A stretch of 11,293 nucleotides of DNA from Candidatus Omnitrophota bacterium (GTDB taxonomy: Bacteria; Omnitrophota; Gorgyraeia; Pluralincolimonadales; Pluralincolimonadaceae): contig JAGUXU010000110.1 in NCBI GenBank assembly GCA_020061685.1, forward strand, positions 1-11,293. The letters are read 5' to 3'. The translations under genes and the position numbers were made by a program. Below the pieces are notes generated by a model that ran no database searches, was not told the DNA's origin, and saw only the letters and a list, made by a program, of their open reading frames with translations. Shown here piece by piece: positions 1-6,745 of the stretch (position 1 is the stretch's first letter; every line of letters starts with the position of its first letter).

Positions 1-1154
1 GCCTCGAGCTCGGCCTCTATCAGCCTTGACCGCTCAGCCTCCGCCTCTATCCTGGCCTCGCGCGCTTTATTGAGATTATAGAAACCGTCGAATACGTCCC
101 AGTCGATAGTTAATGCGGCGGTGTATCCGTACTGGTGTTCAGCTCTTAAGTTTTGAGCACCGGGGAATTTATACCAAGTTAAGTCCGCGCTTCCGTCGCT
201 GTTTAATTTGGGCCATAGATCGGAGTTGGCGGCTTTCGTAAGTGCCTGCTTCGCGCGCAGGCTTGCCTGGAGAGACGCTATATCAGGCCTTTTTTCTATC
301 GCTTCTTTTATGAGCAGACTCACGTTCTCTTCAGCTATCTCCCTCGGTATCTCGCCGGTCGGTTCGGCTATCTCAAAAGGCGTATCGGCCGGGAAACCGA
401 TCGTCTTCGCCAGGTTCGCCTTTGCGGTCTTGACTCCGCCTTTGGCGACCTCCAGATTGAAAAGGGAGTTCTCGTAATTTGATTTGGCTTGGAGCATATC
501 GAGCCGCGCGGCCAATCCTACCTCGTATCTCTGCCGCGCCGCTACGAAAGACGTCTTGGCGTTCTCGAGGTCGGCTTCCGCCGCCTTTAAGCTTGAATAT
601 GAGCTATGGAGTTCGTAATAAGACGTCTCTACCGCCAGAAGGAGGTCCTGGAACGCCTGATTGAATTGGAAGTTCGCCGCTATCATCGCCTCATAAGCCG
701 CGTCTATAGTAGCGGCCCTTCCCCCGAAATCAAGTATCAAATAAGTGATCTCAGCGCTGGGTCCGTAGCCCAAGGAATTTACGTTGTATAAGGATGATTT
801 CGGGTGAGAGACCACCCTGTCTTTATCAAGAGAGGCGGAGACCGTTACCTCCGGATAAAGGGCGCTCTCTGCCTGTCTTTTTTTGGCTTCGGCCGCGCGC
901 GCGGCATCCCATGCTTGGCGCGTAGAGGGGTTATTATGCAGCGCTATATCCACGAGTTCGACTAACGCGAGAGGCTTGGAAGAATCGATTTTTTGCTCAA
1001 GGACGGAGCCCCAGACACCGTCGGGTGGCATTGTGACAGTGGGCTTCCACTCTTCATACATAGTTGAAGGCGCTTTGAGCGTCTGACAGCCCGCCACGGA
1101 GAGTATCGCAAGCATAAAAAGCATAAAAGGTATAAATTTTATGGAGTTTATCAT
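1..1154 (-). CDS. TolC/NodT-family outer-membrane efflux lipoprotein (3' end outside window)
   Basis: The minus strand is open without a stop from an ATG at 1154 to the window edge: 384 codons plus two bases. The N-terminus is a lipoprotein signal peptide (about residues 1-22) with a lipobox ending in V-A-G-C, so the mature protein should be lipid-anchored. Next come long amphipathic alanine- and glutamate-rich helices typical of outer-membrane factors. Two repeats are recognisable: one opens with L-V-E-L-V-D-I-A-L-H-N-N-P, the second contains E-A-I-E-K-R-P-D-I. The motif D-W-D-V-F-D-G-F, typical of the second half of this family, lies near residue 350. Family members are usually about 450-500 residues, so roughly the last fifth is missing. 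It should form the outer-membrane channel of a tripartite export system; the partner pump and adaptor may lie further left. No Shine-Dalgarno is visible before the ATG. A later in-frame ATG at residue 11 would still leave a signal peptide, but less complete. Confidence 0.93.
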   Translation of the reverse strand, partial: MINSIKFIPFMLFMLAILSVAGCQTLKAPSTMYEEWKPTVTMPPDGVWGSVLEQKIDSSKPLALVELVDIALHNNPSTRQAWDAARAAEAKKRQAESALYPEVTVSASLDKDRVVSHPKSSLYNVNSLGYGPSAEITYLILDFGGRAATIDAAYEAMIAANFQFNQAFQDLLLAVETSYYELHSSYSSLKAAEADLENAKTSFVAARQRYEVGLAARLDMLQAKSNYENSLFNLEVAKGGVKTAKANLAKTIGFPADTPFEIAEPTGEIPREIAEENVSLLIKEAIEKRPDIASLQASLRAKQALTKAANSDLWPKLNSDGSADLTWYKFPGAQNLRAEHQYGYTAALTIDWDVFDGFYNLNKAREARIEAEAERSRLIEAELE

Positions 1155-1179
1155 AATAATTTTTGCCGCGATTGTTTTT

Positions 1180-1208
1180 ATTATACAGGATAATTCGCCG
1201 TATCGCAA
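1180..1208 (-). promoter_or_regulatory. Sigma70-like promoter for the TolC-family gene
   Basis: Read on the minus strand, TTGCGA (1208-1203) is followed after exactly 17 bp by a perfect TATAAT (1185-1180). Transcription would begin near 1173, giving a leader of about 20 nt before the ATG at 1154. It is back-to-back with the plus-strand promoter at 1222-1250. Confidence 0.65.
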
Positions 1209-1221
1209 GATTATTTAGCGC

Positions 1222-1250
1222 TTGTCATTTTCGCCGATTCCTGTTATATT
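1222..1250 (+). promoter_or_regulatory. Sigma70-like promoter for the membrane protein / phosphoesterase pair
   Basis: TTGTCA (1222-1227) and TATATT (1245-1250), each 5 of 6 to consensus, are separated by 17 bp. Predicted initiation near 1257 leaves a very short leader that starts at the Shine-Dalgarno AAAGGAGGTG (1257-1266). Confidence 0.65.
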
Positions 1251-1273
1251 TTAACCAAAGGAGGTGTTAGGCG

Positions 1274-1534
1274 ATGATGGTTAACTGCGGTTCGATAGAC
1301 GTAATAAATACGGTCCTGTGCTTCGCGATACTGATATTGGGCATCTTGGGTTATGTAAAACGCAGGTATAGGCTTTCCTTGGCCATCGGAGTAGCTTTCG
1401 GGCTTTTCGGCGTATCGCATATCATAACCATACTCGGTCTTCACGGATGCTTGACCGATCTTTTAGTCGCAATTAGAGTAGTTGCTTACCTGATAGTTGC
1501 CTTCACTCTTTATAGAGTGCTCGTCAAGCGGTGA
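1274..1534 (+). CDS. Small integral membrane protein, function unknown
   Basis: This 86-residue protein is almost entirely hydrophobic, with three likely membrane helices at about residues 9-28, 33-55 and 60-82, separated by short basic turns (K-R-R-Y-R near 29-33 and a C-terminal V-K-R). I do not recognise a family. The start is well supported by a strong Shine-Dalgarno, GGAGG at 1260-1264; a second ATG directly follows at 1277. The stop codon overlaps the GTG start of the phosphoesterase gene (GTGA at 1531-1534), so the two are probably translationally coupled. The partner is also membrane-anchored, so the small protein may be an accessory or a simple co-expressed neighbour; that is inference only. 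Two cysteines (residues 5 and 16) lie near or in the first helix and one (59) just before the third. Confidence 0.8.
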   Translation: MMVNCGSIDVINTVLCFAILILGILGYVKRRYRLSLAIGVAFGLFGVSHIITILGLHGCLTDLLVAIRVVAYLIVAFTLYRVLVKR

Positions 1535-2472
1535 TTTGGCAGCTTATATCGGTTATTCTATTCGTAACCGTAGTCGCGGCGGTATATATAAGGGAGATAT
1601 TCCTATTAGCGGAATTTTTAAGGAATAGGTCCCGGAAAGAAGGACATCCGCCCGCCTTACGCGCTAAATCAGCCGTCATCAACCATTTTTTGGCGGTAAT
1701 CGGGATATTTTGTATTCTTTACGGATATTTTATCGAACCCCGCTGGATAGAAGTTAAAGTCATCGAGGTCCCTACCGCAAAACTCAAGCATACAAGCCTG
1801 CGGATCGTGCAGATTTCCGATTTGCATTGCGAAATGAAGATACTAAACGAAAATAAGATGGTGGAGATAATCAACTCGCTGAAACCGGACCTTGTAGTAT
1901 ATACAGGCGACAGTTTAAACGTACCTCAGGCGTTGCCGGTATTCAGGGATACCATGGGAAGGATAAAAGCCGGAATCGGTAAATATGCGGTGACGGGAAA
2001 CGACGATCTGGCGGTTGCGCGCGGGCTGGACTTATTTTATGATACCGGCTTTCATTTGTTGAAGGAAGAAAGTATCCGGTTGACAAAGGATGGCGAGCCG
2101 TTTTTTATTTCGGGATTGCGTTATGGACATTCGAACCGGTGGCGCGAAGTGCTTACGAAAGTGCCGGCCGGTCCTTACAGCATCTTTTTATGCCATAAGC
2201 CCGATTTGATCGAGGACCTGAAGGGTGTCAATGTGGATTTGTATCTTGCCGGTCACACGCACGGGGGACAGGTGGCGTTTCCTTTCTACGGCGCCATATT
2301 GACGCTTTCAAAATACGGCAAAAAATATGAATCGGGTAAGTATTCCGTTAATGGCATAACGCTCTATGTAAACAGGGGAATAGGATTGGAAGGGAAAGTC
2401 CTTTTAACGGCAAGATTTTTCGCGCGGCCCGAAATAACCGTTTTTGATATAAAACCCGCCAAACAGAACTAA
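1531..2472 (+). CDS. Membrane-anchored calcineurin-like metallophosphoesterase (YkuE/YaeI type)
   Basis: This 313-residue protein has two N-terminal membrane helices (about 4-20 and 50-67), then the Y-F-I-E-P-R-W-I-E-V junction typical of YkuE/YaeI-like enzymes, and a cytoplasmic-type phosphoesterase domain from about 88 to 307. Metal-site motifs occur in order: S-D-L-H (D97, H99), G-D (D127), G-N-D-D (N157), an isolated H222 and G-H-T-H-G-G-Q (H242, H244). Relatives hydrolyse phosphodiester or pyrophosphate bonds, some on lipid or lipid A precursors; the substrate here is unknown. The usual G-N-H-[DE] motif reads G-N-D-D, so the conserved histidine at 158 is replaced by aspartate while the metal-binding asparagine is kept. 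The start is GTG at 1531, overlapping the upstream stop. No other start precedes the first helix, so it is accepted despite a poor ribosome site. No hairpin terminator is seen after the stop. Confidence 0.9.
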   Translation: MIWQLISVILFVTVVAAVYIREIFLLAEFLRNRSRKEGHPPALRAKSAVINHFLAVIGIFCILYGYFIEPRWIEVKVIEVPTAKLKHTSLRIVQISDLHCEMKILNENKMVEIINSLKPDLVVYTGDSLNVPQALPVFRDTMGRIKAGIGKYAVTGNDDLAVARGLDLFYDTGFHLLKEESIRLTKDGEPFFISGLRYGHSNRWREVLTKVPAGPYSIFLCHKPDLIEDLKGVNVDLYLAGHTHGGQVAFPFYGAILTLSKYGKKYESGKYSVNGITLYVNRGIGLEGKVLLTARFFARPEITVFDIKPAKQN

Positions 2473-2507
2473 TCAAAAAAATACTATATTTTAGCAAAAC
2501 ATTATTC

Positions 2508-2536
2508 TTGACAACAAGATAGCGGTGTGATATTCT
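2508..2536 (+). promoter_or_regulatory. Strong sigma70-like promoter for the PEP-CTERM gene
   Basis: A perfect TTGACA (2508-2513) stands 17 bp before TATTCT (2531-2536). Initiation is expected near 2543, giving a leader of roughly 118 nt, by far the longest here, which contains the operator-like repeats and the hairpin listed separately. Confidence 0.75.
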
Positions 2537-2546
2537 TTGTGAAGTT

Positions 2547-2562
2547 AAGGAAATCGATTTCC
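2547..2562 (+). promoter_or_regulatory. Palindromic operator candidate, copy 1 (LacI-type)
   Basis: GGAAATCGATTTCC (2549-2562) is a perfect 14-bp palindrome centred on CG, the usual symmetry of LacI-family operators. It lies immediately after the predicted transcription start, where a bound repressor would block initiation or escape. With the preceding AA, its first 13 bases recur almost unchanged at 2607-2619. The LacI-family protein encoded at 7322-8365 is a natural candidate ligand; this link is inferred. Confidence 0.55.
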
Positions 2563-2572
2563 TCCCTCTCAG

Positions 2573-2596
2573 GGGCCCGTGAAGCGGCCCGTTTTT
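2573..2596 (+). terminator. GC hairpin plus T-run in the leader (possible attenuator)
   Basis: GGGCC (2573-2577) pairs with GGCCC (2586-2590) around an 8-nt loop and is followed by G and five T (2592-2596). This has the form of a short intrinsic terminator, but it sits inside the predicted leader of the PEP-CTERM gene about 30-50 nt after initiation. That position fits an attenuator or a small RNA end. The stem is only five pairs, so strength is uncertain. The bases GGCCCGT also occur as a direct repeat here. Confidence 0.4.
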
Positions 2597-2606
2597 AAGG
2601 CAAATA

Positions 2607-2623
2607 AAGGAAAACGATTAACC
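2607..2623 (+). promoter_or_regulatory. Operator-like motif, copy 2
   Basis: AAGGAAAACGATT (2607-2619) matches copy 1 (AAGGAAATCGATT, 2547-2559) at 12 of 13 positions and lies exactly 60 bp downstream. The right half is degenerate (ATTAACC instead of ATTTCC), so the palindrome is imperfect. It merges into a TTAACC direct repeat (2618-2629) just upstream of the ribosome site. Confidence 0.45.
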
Positions 2624-2660
2624 TTAACCTATATTAAAGAAGAAAGGGGGTGAAACAATA

Positions 2661-3329
2661 ATGAGGAAATTAGTTTTAGCGGTTTTGATTTTAGGCTTCG
2701 GGTTAGTTGGGTTGCAGGCACAGGCTTCCGCTAATTTACTTAGCGATCCGGGATTCGAACTCGGTGGGAGCGCCGTTGAGATAAAGGACGGCCCGTGGAC
2801 GTGGAGCGGTGGTTCAAATGGTGCCGCATTCTACAACAACACTGCCGCGAGATCCGGAAGTAAATCCGCGAAGACGGTGATATGGGGCGGTCTGGCGACC
2901 GATTACGCTTACTTCAATGAAGATTTTACCGGCATAGACTTCGGCGTCCCTTATGTCTTAAGCGGTTATTTCCAGTGGAAGGCGGGCAGCGAGGCGCTAG
3001 ACAATGGCAACTTAGCGAAACTGCAGGTCAAATGGTTTGATTCGCTGGATCCGGCTGCCAGCCCATTGCGGACCGACGAGAGCACCGCCTTTACGAACGC
3101 TTATGCAGCGAGTACGTGGCATTTACTTTCTGTCACCACACCTGTTGCGCCTGCCGGCGCGATCAGGGCTGCGGCGGTCCTGGCATTGACCACGAACAAT
3201 TCGTATGTGGCTAACAGCGCTATCTACACCGATGATATGTCGTTTAATCCGGTTCCCGAACCGGCCAGTATGATTCTTCTTGGTTCAGGCATCCTCGGGT
3301 TGTTTGGGTTAACGAGAAAGAAAAGCTAA
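2661..3329 (+). CDS. PEP-CTERM sorting-domain protein with a CBM4/9-like domain
   Basis: This 222-residue exported protein has a signal peptide (about 1-24, ending A-Q-A-S-A) and a beta-rich central domain opening N-L-L-S-D-P-G-F-E-L. That opening is typical of CBM4/9-like jelly-roll carbohydrate-binding modules. The C-terminus is a classic PEP-CTERM signal: V-P-E-P at 198-201, a hydrophobic helix at about 203-217, and a terminal R-K-K. Such proteins are exported, recognised at the PEP motif by an exosortase, and released or attached at the outer surface; they usually accompany exopolysaccharide production. No exosortase is in this window. The start is set by a good Shine-Dalgarno (AAGGGGGTG) 8 nt before the ATG. 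The gene has its own strong promoter and terminator, so it is probably monocistronic. Its N-terminal half recalls the small secreted protein at 6742-7296. Confidence 0.92.
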   Translation: MRKLVLAVLILGFGLVGLQAQASANLLSDPGFELGGSAVEIKDGPWTWSGGSNGAAFYNNTAARSGSKSAKTVIWGGLATDYAYFNEDFTGIDFGVPYVLSGYFQWKAGSEALDNGNLAKLQVKWFDSLDPAASPLRTDESTAFTNAYAASTWHLLSVTTPVAPAGAIRAAAVLALTTNNSYVANSAIYTDDMSFNPVPEPASMILLGSGILGLFGLTRKKS

Positions 3330-3337
3330 GATCGGTC

Positions 3338-3390
3338 AATGGGCTCCGGGAAAGCAGACCATTATTTTTTCGGAGCCCGTTTTCTTGTTT
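3338..3390 (+). terminator. Intrinsic terminator after the PEP-CTERM gene
   Basis: GGGCTCCG (3341-3348) pairs perfectly with CGGAGCCC (3371-3378). A G-U and two A-U pairs (3338-3340 with 3379-3381) can extend the stem to 11. A T-rich tail (3379-3390) follows. The 22-nt loop is unusually long and has its own T-run. Confidence 0.8.
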
Positions 3391-3397
3391 AAATGCC

Positions 3398-3425
3398 TTG
3401 ATATTTTTCGATGTTGTGTTAAACT
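3398..3425 (+). promoter_or_regulatory. Candidate promoter of the carbohydrate operon
   Basis: TTGATA (3398-3403) and TAAACT (3420-3425) are separated by 16 bp, just after the terminator and about 40 bp before the first operon gene. The match is moderate. Some promoter is expected here because the terminator should stop upstream transcripts. Confidence 0.35.
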
Positions 3426-3464
3426 TTTAAACCAGAGGTCATGATTCGGAAGGGGGTGCGTGAA

Positions 3465-4130
3465 ATGGGAAGAACCGCTGTTTTAGTTTTGGGTTTAACG
3501 TTAACCTTTATCGTTGGTTTCGGCGGCAACGCGCTATGCGCGGGAAACGACTTGGTCATAGCGGATTTTGAGAAATGGCCGAATAATGTAGGCGGGCAGA
3601 TGGGTGTCTATGGTTCGCTTGAACCGAAGTGGGAAGATAAAGCGACAGTCCCTTACAGTTGGGTATACGCGCCGGATACGGTCGGTTATTCTAAAGATAA
3701 CGTCCACGGCGGAAGACAGTCTTTCAGGCTGGTCAACGGCCTCGGGGCTAAAGCGGCCGAGAGTTGGGGGAGTTTCGGGATGGATATGGGTATGGTGACA
3801 GATGCCGTCCCTGTTCCGGTAAAGGTCGACAGTAAAGACGTCTCGCAGTATAAATACCTTACTTTCTGGGTAAGGGGAGAGAAGGGCGGCGAGCACATGG
3901 AAGTCACTTTCAGGGACGCGAATGCCATAAGCTATATGCCGCAATACAACTATAAAGTCCCGGACGCCACCACGAGCTGGCAAAAGATAGTCGTCCCGTT
4001 GGATAAGATCAAGGGGAAAGTCGACCTGACCGCGCTTGATAATATCAGTATCGCCTTCGGCCCCGATGTCAGCAACGAGAAGGGCGACGCGGTCTATATA
4101 GACGATTTTATTTTTACAAATAACCCGTAA
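3465..4130 (+). CDS. Secreted CBM11-like carbohydrate-binding protein (copy A)
   Basis: From the ATG at 3465 this is a 221-residue protein: a signal peptide (about 1-26, ending A-L-C-A) and one beta-sandwich domain filling the rest. The domain opens D-L-V-I-A-D-F-E-K-W-P and closes A-V-Y-I-D-D-F-I-F. That [DN]-F-E ... [YF]-[ILF]-D-[DE] pattern is typical of CBM11/CIA30-like galactose-binding folds, which usually bind beta-glucans or other polysaccharides. No catalytic motif is visible. An in-frame ATG at 3441 would add eight residues, but the Shine-Dalgarno AAGGGGGTG (3450-3458) is correctly placed only for 3465. It is the first gene of the putative operon and lies 11 bp before the two-barrel glycosidase. 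The protein at 8362-9024 is a clear paralogue, with about half of the positions identical by eye, including the stretches Q-S-F-R-L-V-N-G and S-F-G-M-D-M-G. Confidence 0.85.
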   Translation: MGRTAVLVLGLTLTFIVGFGGNALCAGNDLVIADFEKWPNNVGGQMGVYGSLEPKWEDKATVPYSWVYAPDTVGYSKDNVHGGRQSFRLVNGLGAKAAESWGSFGMDMGMVTDAVPVPVKVDSKDVSQYKYLTFWVRGEKGGEHMEVTFRDANAISYMPQYNYKVPDATTSWQKIVVPLDKIKGKVDLTALDNISIAFGPDVSNEKGDAVYIDDFIFTNNP

Positions 4131-4141
4131 ATCCTTATCTC

Positions 4142-6745
4142 ATGAAAAACCTCATAAAGACATTTGCGTGGCTGGGTATTTTTTTCATTTCTTTCGTAAG
4201 CGCGCAATCGATAGCCGAAACAGTCCCTTCATCGGCTCCCGTAAAAGTCGAAGGCAGAAGGCTGCTCGTAGATTTTGAAGGGGACGGAAAATACGAACCT
4301 TACCTTATAAAAGGCGTGGGTTATCAGCCCACCCCGGTCGGCAGCTGGCCCTTTATACCCCAGGACCCGAAGATCCTGGAGCGTGACTTCTCCCTGTTGA
4401 AGAGCATGAATTGCAATACCATCCGGACATGGGGCGAGGTCAACAGGGCGCTCTTAGACTGCGCGCAGAAATACGGCATCAAAGTCATAGCCGGTTTTAA
4501 GCCCTATGCCGACGACGTGGAATTTTCCGATCCCGAAAACAGGGCAAGGATCATCGGCCAGTTCAAGGAGTATGTTTCGGCCTATAAGGACCATCCCGCT
4601 ATTTTATTCTGGGCTATCGGCAACGAGGACAATTATCATTATAGGGGGAGGGATATAACGGATTGGTATGTCATGGCCAACGAGATGGCGAAGGAGGCCC
4701 GCGACCTTGAAGGAAAGAACCGCCATCCCGTCGCTATAGTCAACGGCCACATCTTCAATGTAGGCGACCCCTCGAAGAAGGCCGATGACAGATCGATGGC
4801 GTATATAGATATCTGGGGCGCGAACATATATATAGGATATTCTTTTGAGAAGTCCGCGATGGGCAATTTTTTCGGCCAGTTCGCCCGCAAAAGCAAGAAG
4901 CCTCTCTGGCTGGCGGAGTATGGCATCGACGCCTGGGACCACGTTAACAAAAAAGAACAGCAGGATGCGCAGGCGGACTGGATAGGCAATAACTGGGACG
5001 AGATCGCCGGGTCGAGCGTCTGCATCGGAGCCACTTTAATGGCTTATTCGGACGAATGGTGGAAGGCGGGCGATCCTTCCGCTCACGATTTCGGCGGCTA
5101 TGCCACCGATACATGGGGAAAGAGCCATCCCGATAATTATTCCAACGAAGAGTGGTGGGGTCTTGTTGCAGTCGAGAAGACAGAAAGCGGCGTAGATAAA
5201 ATTATTCCGCGCAAAGTTTGTTATACCCTTCAGGAAAGATGGGCGCGGCCGTACAATCTGGAAGCCAAATATTCCCAGGCAGAGCCCGAGGTAATAGACC
5301 TCGCTGTTTTAAGAGAAAAGGGTATCGCCAAAGTTACGGCTTCATCCAGCCATCCCGATAGCGTGGGCCCCGAGGCGGCGGTAGACGGCAATCTCTCCAC
5401 GCGATGGGAGTCGGTTCACGGAGTGGACCCTGCCTGGCTGACCATAGAATTAGAAAGGCCAAGGCCCATCAAGAGAGTAAAGATCATCTGGGAGGCGGCA
5501 TCAGCCGCCGGTTATCAGGTGCAGTTATCCGCGGATGGGCGGGAGTGGAAGACCGCGGCTACCGTTACGGACGGCAAAAAGGCGGAAGAAAGAGTCGTTG
5601 ATCTCACTCCGGCGGAGGCGAAGTTCATCCGTATATACTGCACAAAGAGGACTACCCAGTGGGGTTACTCTATCTGGGAAGTCGAATTAGATGCCGCAGA
5701 AGGCCTGCCGGCAAAAAAACCGATAAGCAAAGGCCCGGTTCAGATAAAAGGAAAAGAACTTTTGGTGGAGGGCAGACCCTTTTTCATCAAAGGCATCGCC
5801 TATCAGCCGACGCCGATCGGATATAATGTGGGCGAGTATGATATATTTTCCGACGCGAATATCTATAACCGTGATTTTAAATTACTCAGAGATATGCATT
5901 GTAATACGATCCGCACATGGGCAAAGGTGACAAGCAGGGGATTCCTGGATGCCGCCTATAACGGCGGGAAAGACCCCGTCTATGTCATCATGGGTATCTG
6001 GATAAGCCCGTACACACTCGATTATTCCAATCCGTTGCACAGGAAGAGGATTATCGGGGAGTTCGAAGACTACGTGAAAGAGTTTAAGGACCATCCGGCT
6101 GTCTTGATGTGGGCTGTCGGCAACGAGCAGAACGTCTGGTACAAGGGAGACCTGTCCTCATGGTATAGCCTGCTCAATGACATGGCCAAGGTGGCTTTCA
6201 GGATCGAGGGAGAGAATTATCATCCGGTGACTACGGCCAACGGCGCTATCGATAATATCGGAGATGCCTCTAAAAACGCCGATGACAATTCTATGAATTA
6301 TTTGGACCTATGGGGCGCAAACGTATATCGCGGCGACACATTCGGGGACCTTTTCGCCGCTTACCGGCCCAAGAGCCGTAAGCCGCTGTGGGTGGCGGAA
6401 TACGGCTCTCCGTCATGGGATTACCTGAAAAGAGGCGACGAGAATATCGCCGAAGAACCGCAGAGATTGAAATTGTTTTGCATACAGTCATATGTAGCCG
6501 AGCGGCTATGGGATGAGATGACGGCTAATTCCGATGTCTGTTGCGGCGGCACGTTGATGGCCTATTCCGACGAGTGGTGGAAGGCGGGCTACCCCTCCGC
6601 GCACGATGTTCAGGACGGTGTCGAATGGTACGGAGCGATGTCCGTGGAGAAAAACGGCGATAAATGTGATATAATACATCCGCGTAAGGTTTATTATACG
6701 TTAAAGGATAAATGGTCAGGAGAGATAAAAAGGAGGGCGCAATGA
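4142..6745 (+). CDS. Secreted two-barrel clan GH-A glycoside hydrolase/transglycosidase with central F5/8C domain
   Basis: This 867-residue protein has a signal peptide (about 1-25). Barrel 1 (about 35-372) has acid/base N161-E162 in W-A-I-G-N-E and nucleophile E259 in L-A-E-Y-G. An F5/8 type C (discoidin) binding domain follows (about 390-517; E-A-A-V-D-G-N-L-S-T-R-W). Barrel 2 (about 533-858) has N661-E662 in W-A-V-G-N-E and nucleophile E753 in V-A-E-Y-G. Both barrels keep N-T-I-R-T-W, W-G-A-N-[IV]-Y and M-A-Y-S-D-E-W-W-K-A-G, so both look catalytically competent and arose by duplication. The fold resembles GH2 C-terminal barrels and related beta-glucan-acting enzymes with a retaining mechanism; I cannot fix the CAZy family or substrate. 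It lies 11 bp after the CBM11-like gene and overlaps the next gene by ATGA. No Shine-Dalgarno precedes the ATG, but the signal peptide fixes the start. Confidence 0.9.
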   Translation: MKNLIKTFAWLGIFFISFVSAQSIAETVPSSAPVKVEGRRLLVDFEGDGKYEPYLIKGVGYQPTPVGSWPFIPQDPKILERDFSLLKSMNCNTIRTWGEVNRALLDCAQKYGIKVIAGFKPYADDVEFSDPENRARIIGQFKEYVSAYKDHPAILFWAIGNEDNYHYRGRDITDWYVMANEMAKEARDLEGKNRHPVAIVNGHIFNVGDPSKKADDRSMAYIDIWGANIYIGYSFEKSAMGNFFGQFARKSKKPLWLAEYGIDAWDHVNKKEQQDAQADWIGNNWDEIAGSSVCIGATLMAYSDEWWKAGDPSAHDFGGYATDTWGKSHPDNYSNEEWWGLVAVEKTESGVDKIIPRKVCYTLQERWARPYNLEAKYSQAEPEVIDLAVLREKGIAKVTASSSHPDSVGPEAAVDGNLSTRWESVHGVDPAWLTIELERPRPIKRVKIIWEAASAAGYQVQLSADGREWKTAATVTDGKKAEERVVDLTPAEAKFIRIYCTKRTTQWGYSIWEVELDAAEGLPAKKPISKGPVQIKGKELLVEGRPFFIKGIAYQPTPIGYNVGEYDIFSDANIYNRDFKLLRDMHCNTIRTWAKVTSRGFLDAAYNGGKDPVYVIMGIWISPYTLDYSNPLHRKRIIGEFEDYVKEFKDHPAVLMWAVGNEQNVWYKGDLSSWYSLLNDMAKVAFRIEGENYHPVTTANGAIDNIGDASKNADDNSMNYLDLWGANVYRGDTFGDLFAAYRPKSRKPLWVAEYGSPSWDYLKRGDENIAEEPQRLKLFCIQSYVAERLWDEMTANSDVCCGGTLMAYSDEWWKAGYPSAHDVQDGVEWYGAMSVEKNGDKCDIIHPRKVYYTLKDKWSGEIKRRAQ

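Noticed and set aside
983..990. AATCGATT palindrome resembling the operator core
   Set aside because: It is inside the TolC-family coding region, lacks the GGAAA arms and is explained by codons.
208..1086. Several plus-strand open frames of 60-90 codons
   Set aside because: They lie opposite the uninterrupted TolC-family frame on the minus strand and show no family features or ribosome sites.
2475..2495. AT-rich inverted repeat after the phosphoesterase as a terminator
   Set aside because: The possible stem is only five A-T pairs with no GC content, too weak to call.
2537..2660. Cyclic-di-GMP (GEMM) riboswitch upstream of the PEP-CTERM gene
   Set aside because: The conserved core elements of that class could not be found in the leader.
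2473..2660. Sigma54 promoter, known for some PEP-CTERM genes
   Set aside because: No TGGCAC-N5-TTGC type -24/-12 pair is present, while a good sigma70-like pair is.
3534..3983. 149-codon minus-strand frame
   Set aside because: Antisense to the CBM11-like gene, whose paralogue and signal peptide show the plus frame is real; its protein has no recognisable features.
4604..5034. Two minus-strand frames of 112 and 131 codons
   Set aside because: Antisense shadows of glycosidase barrel 1.
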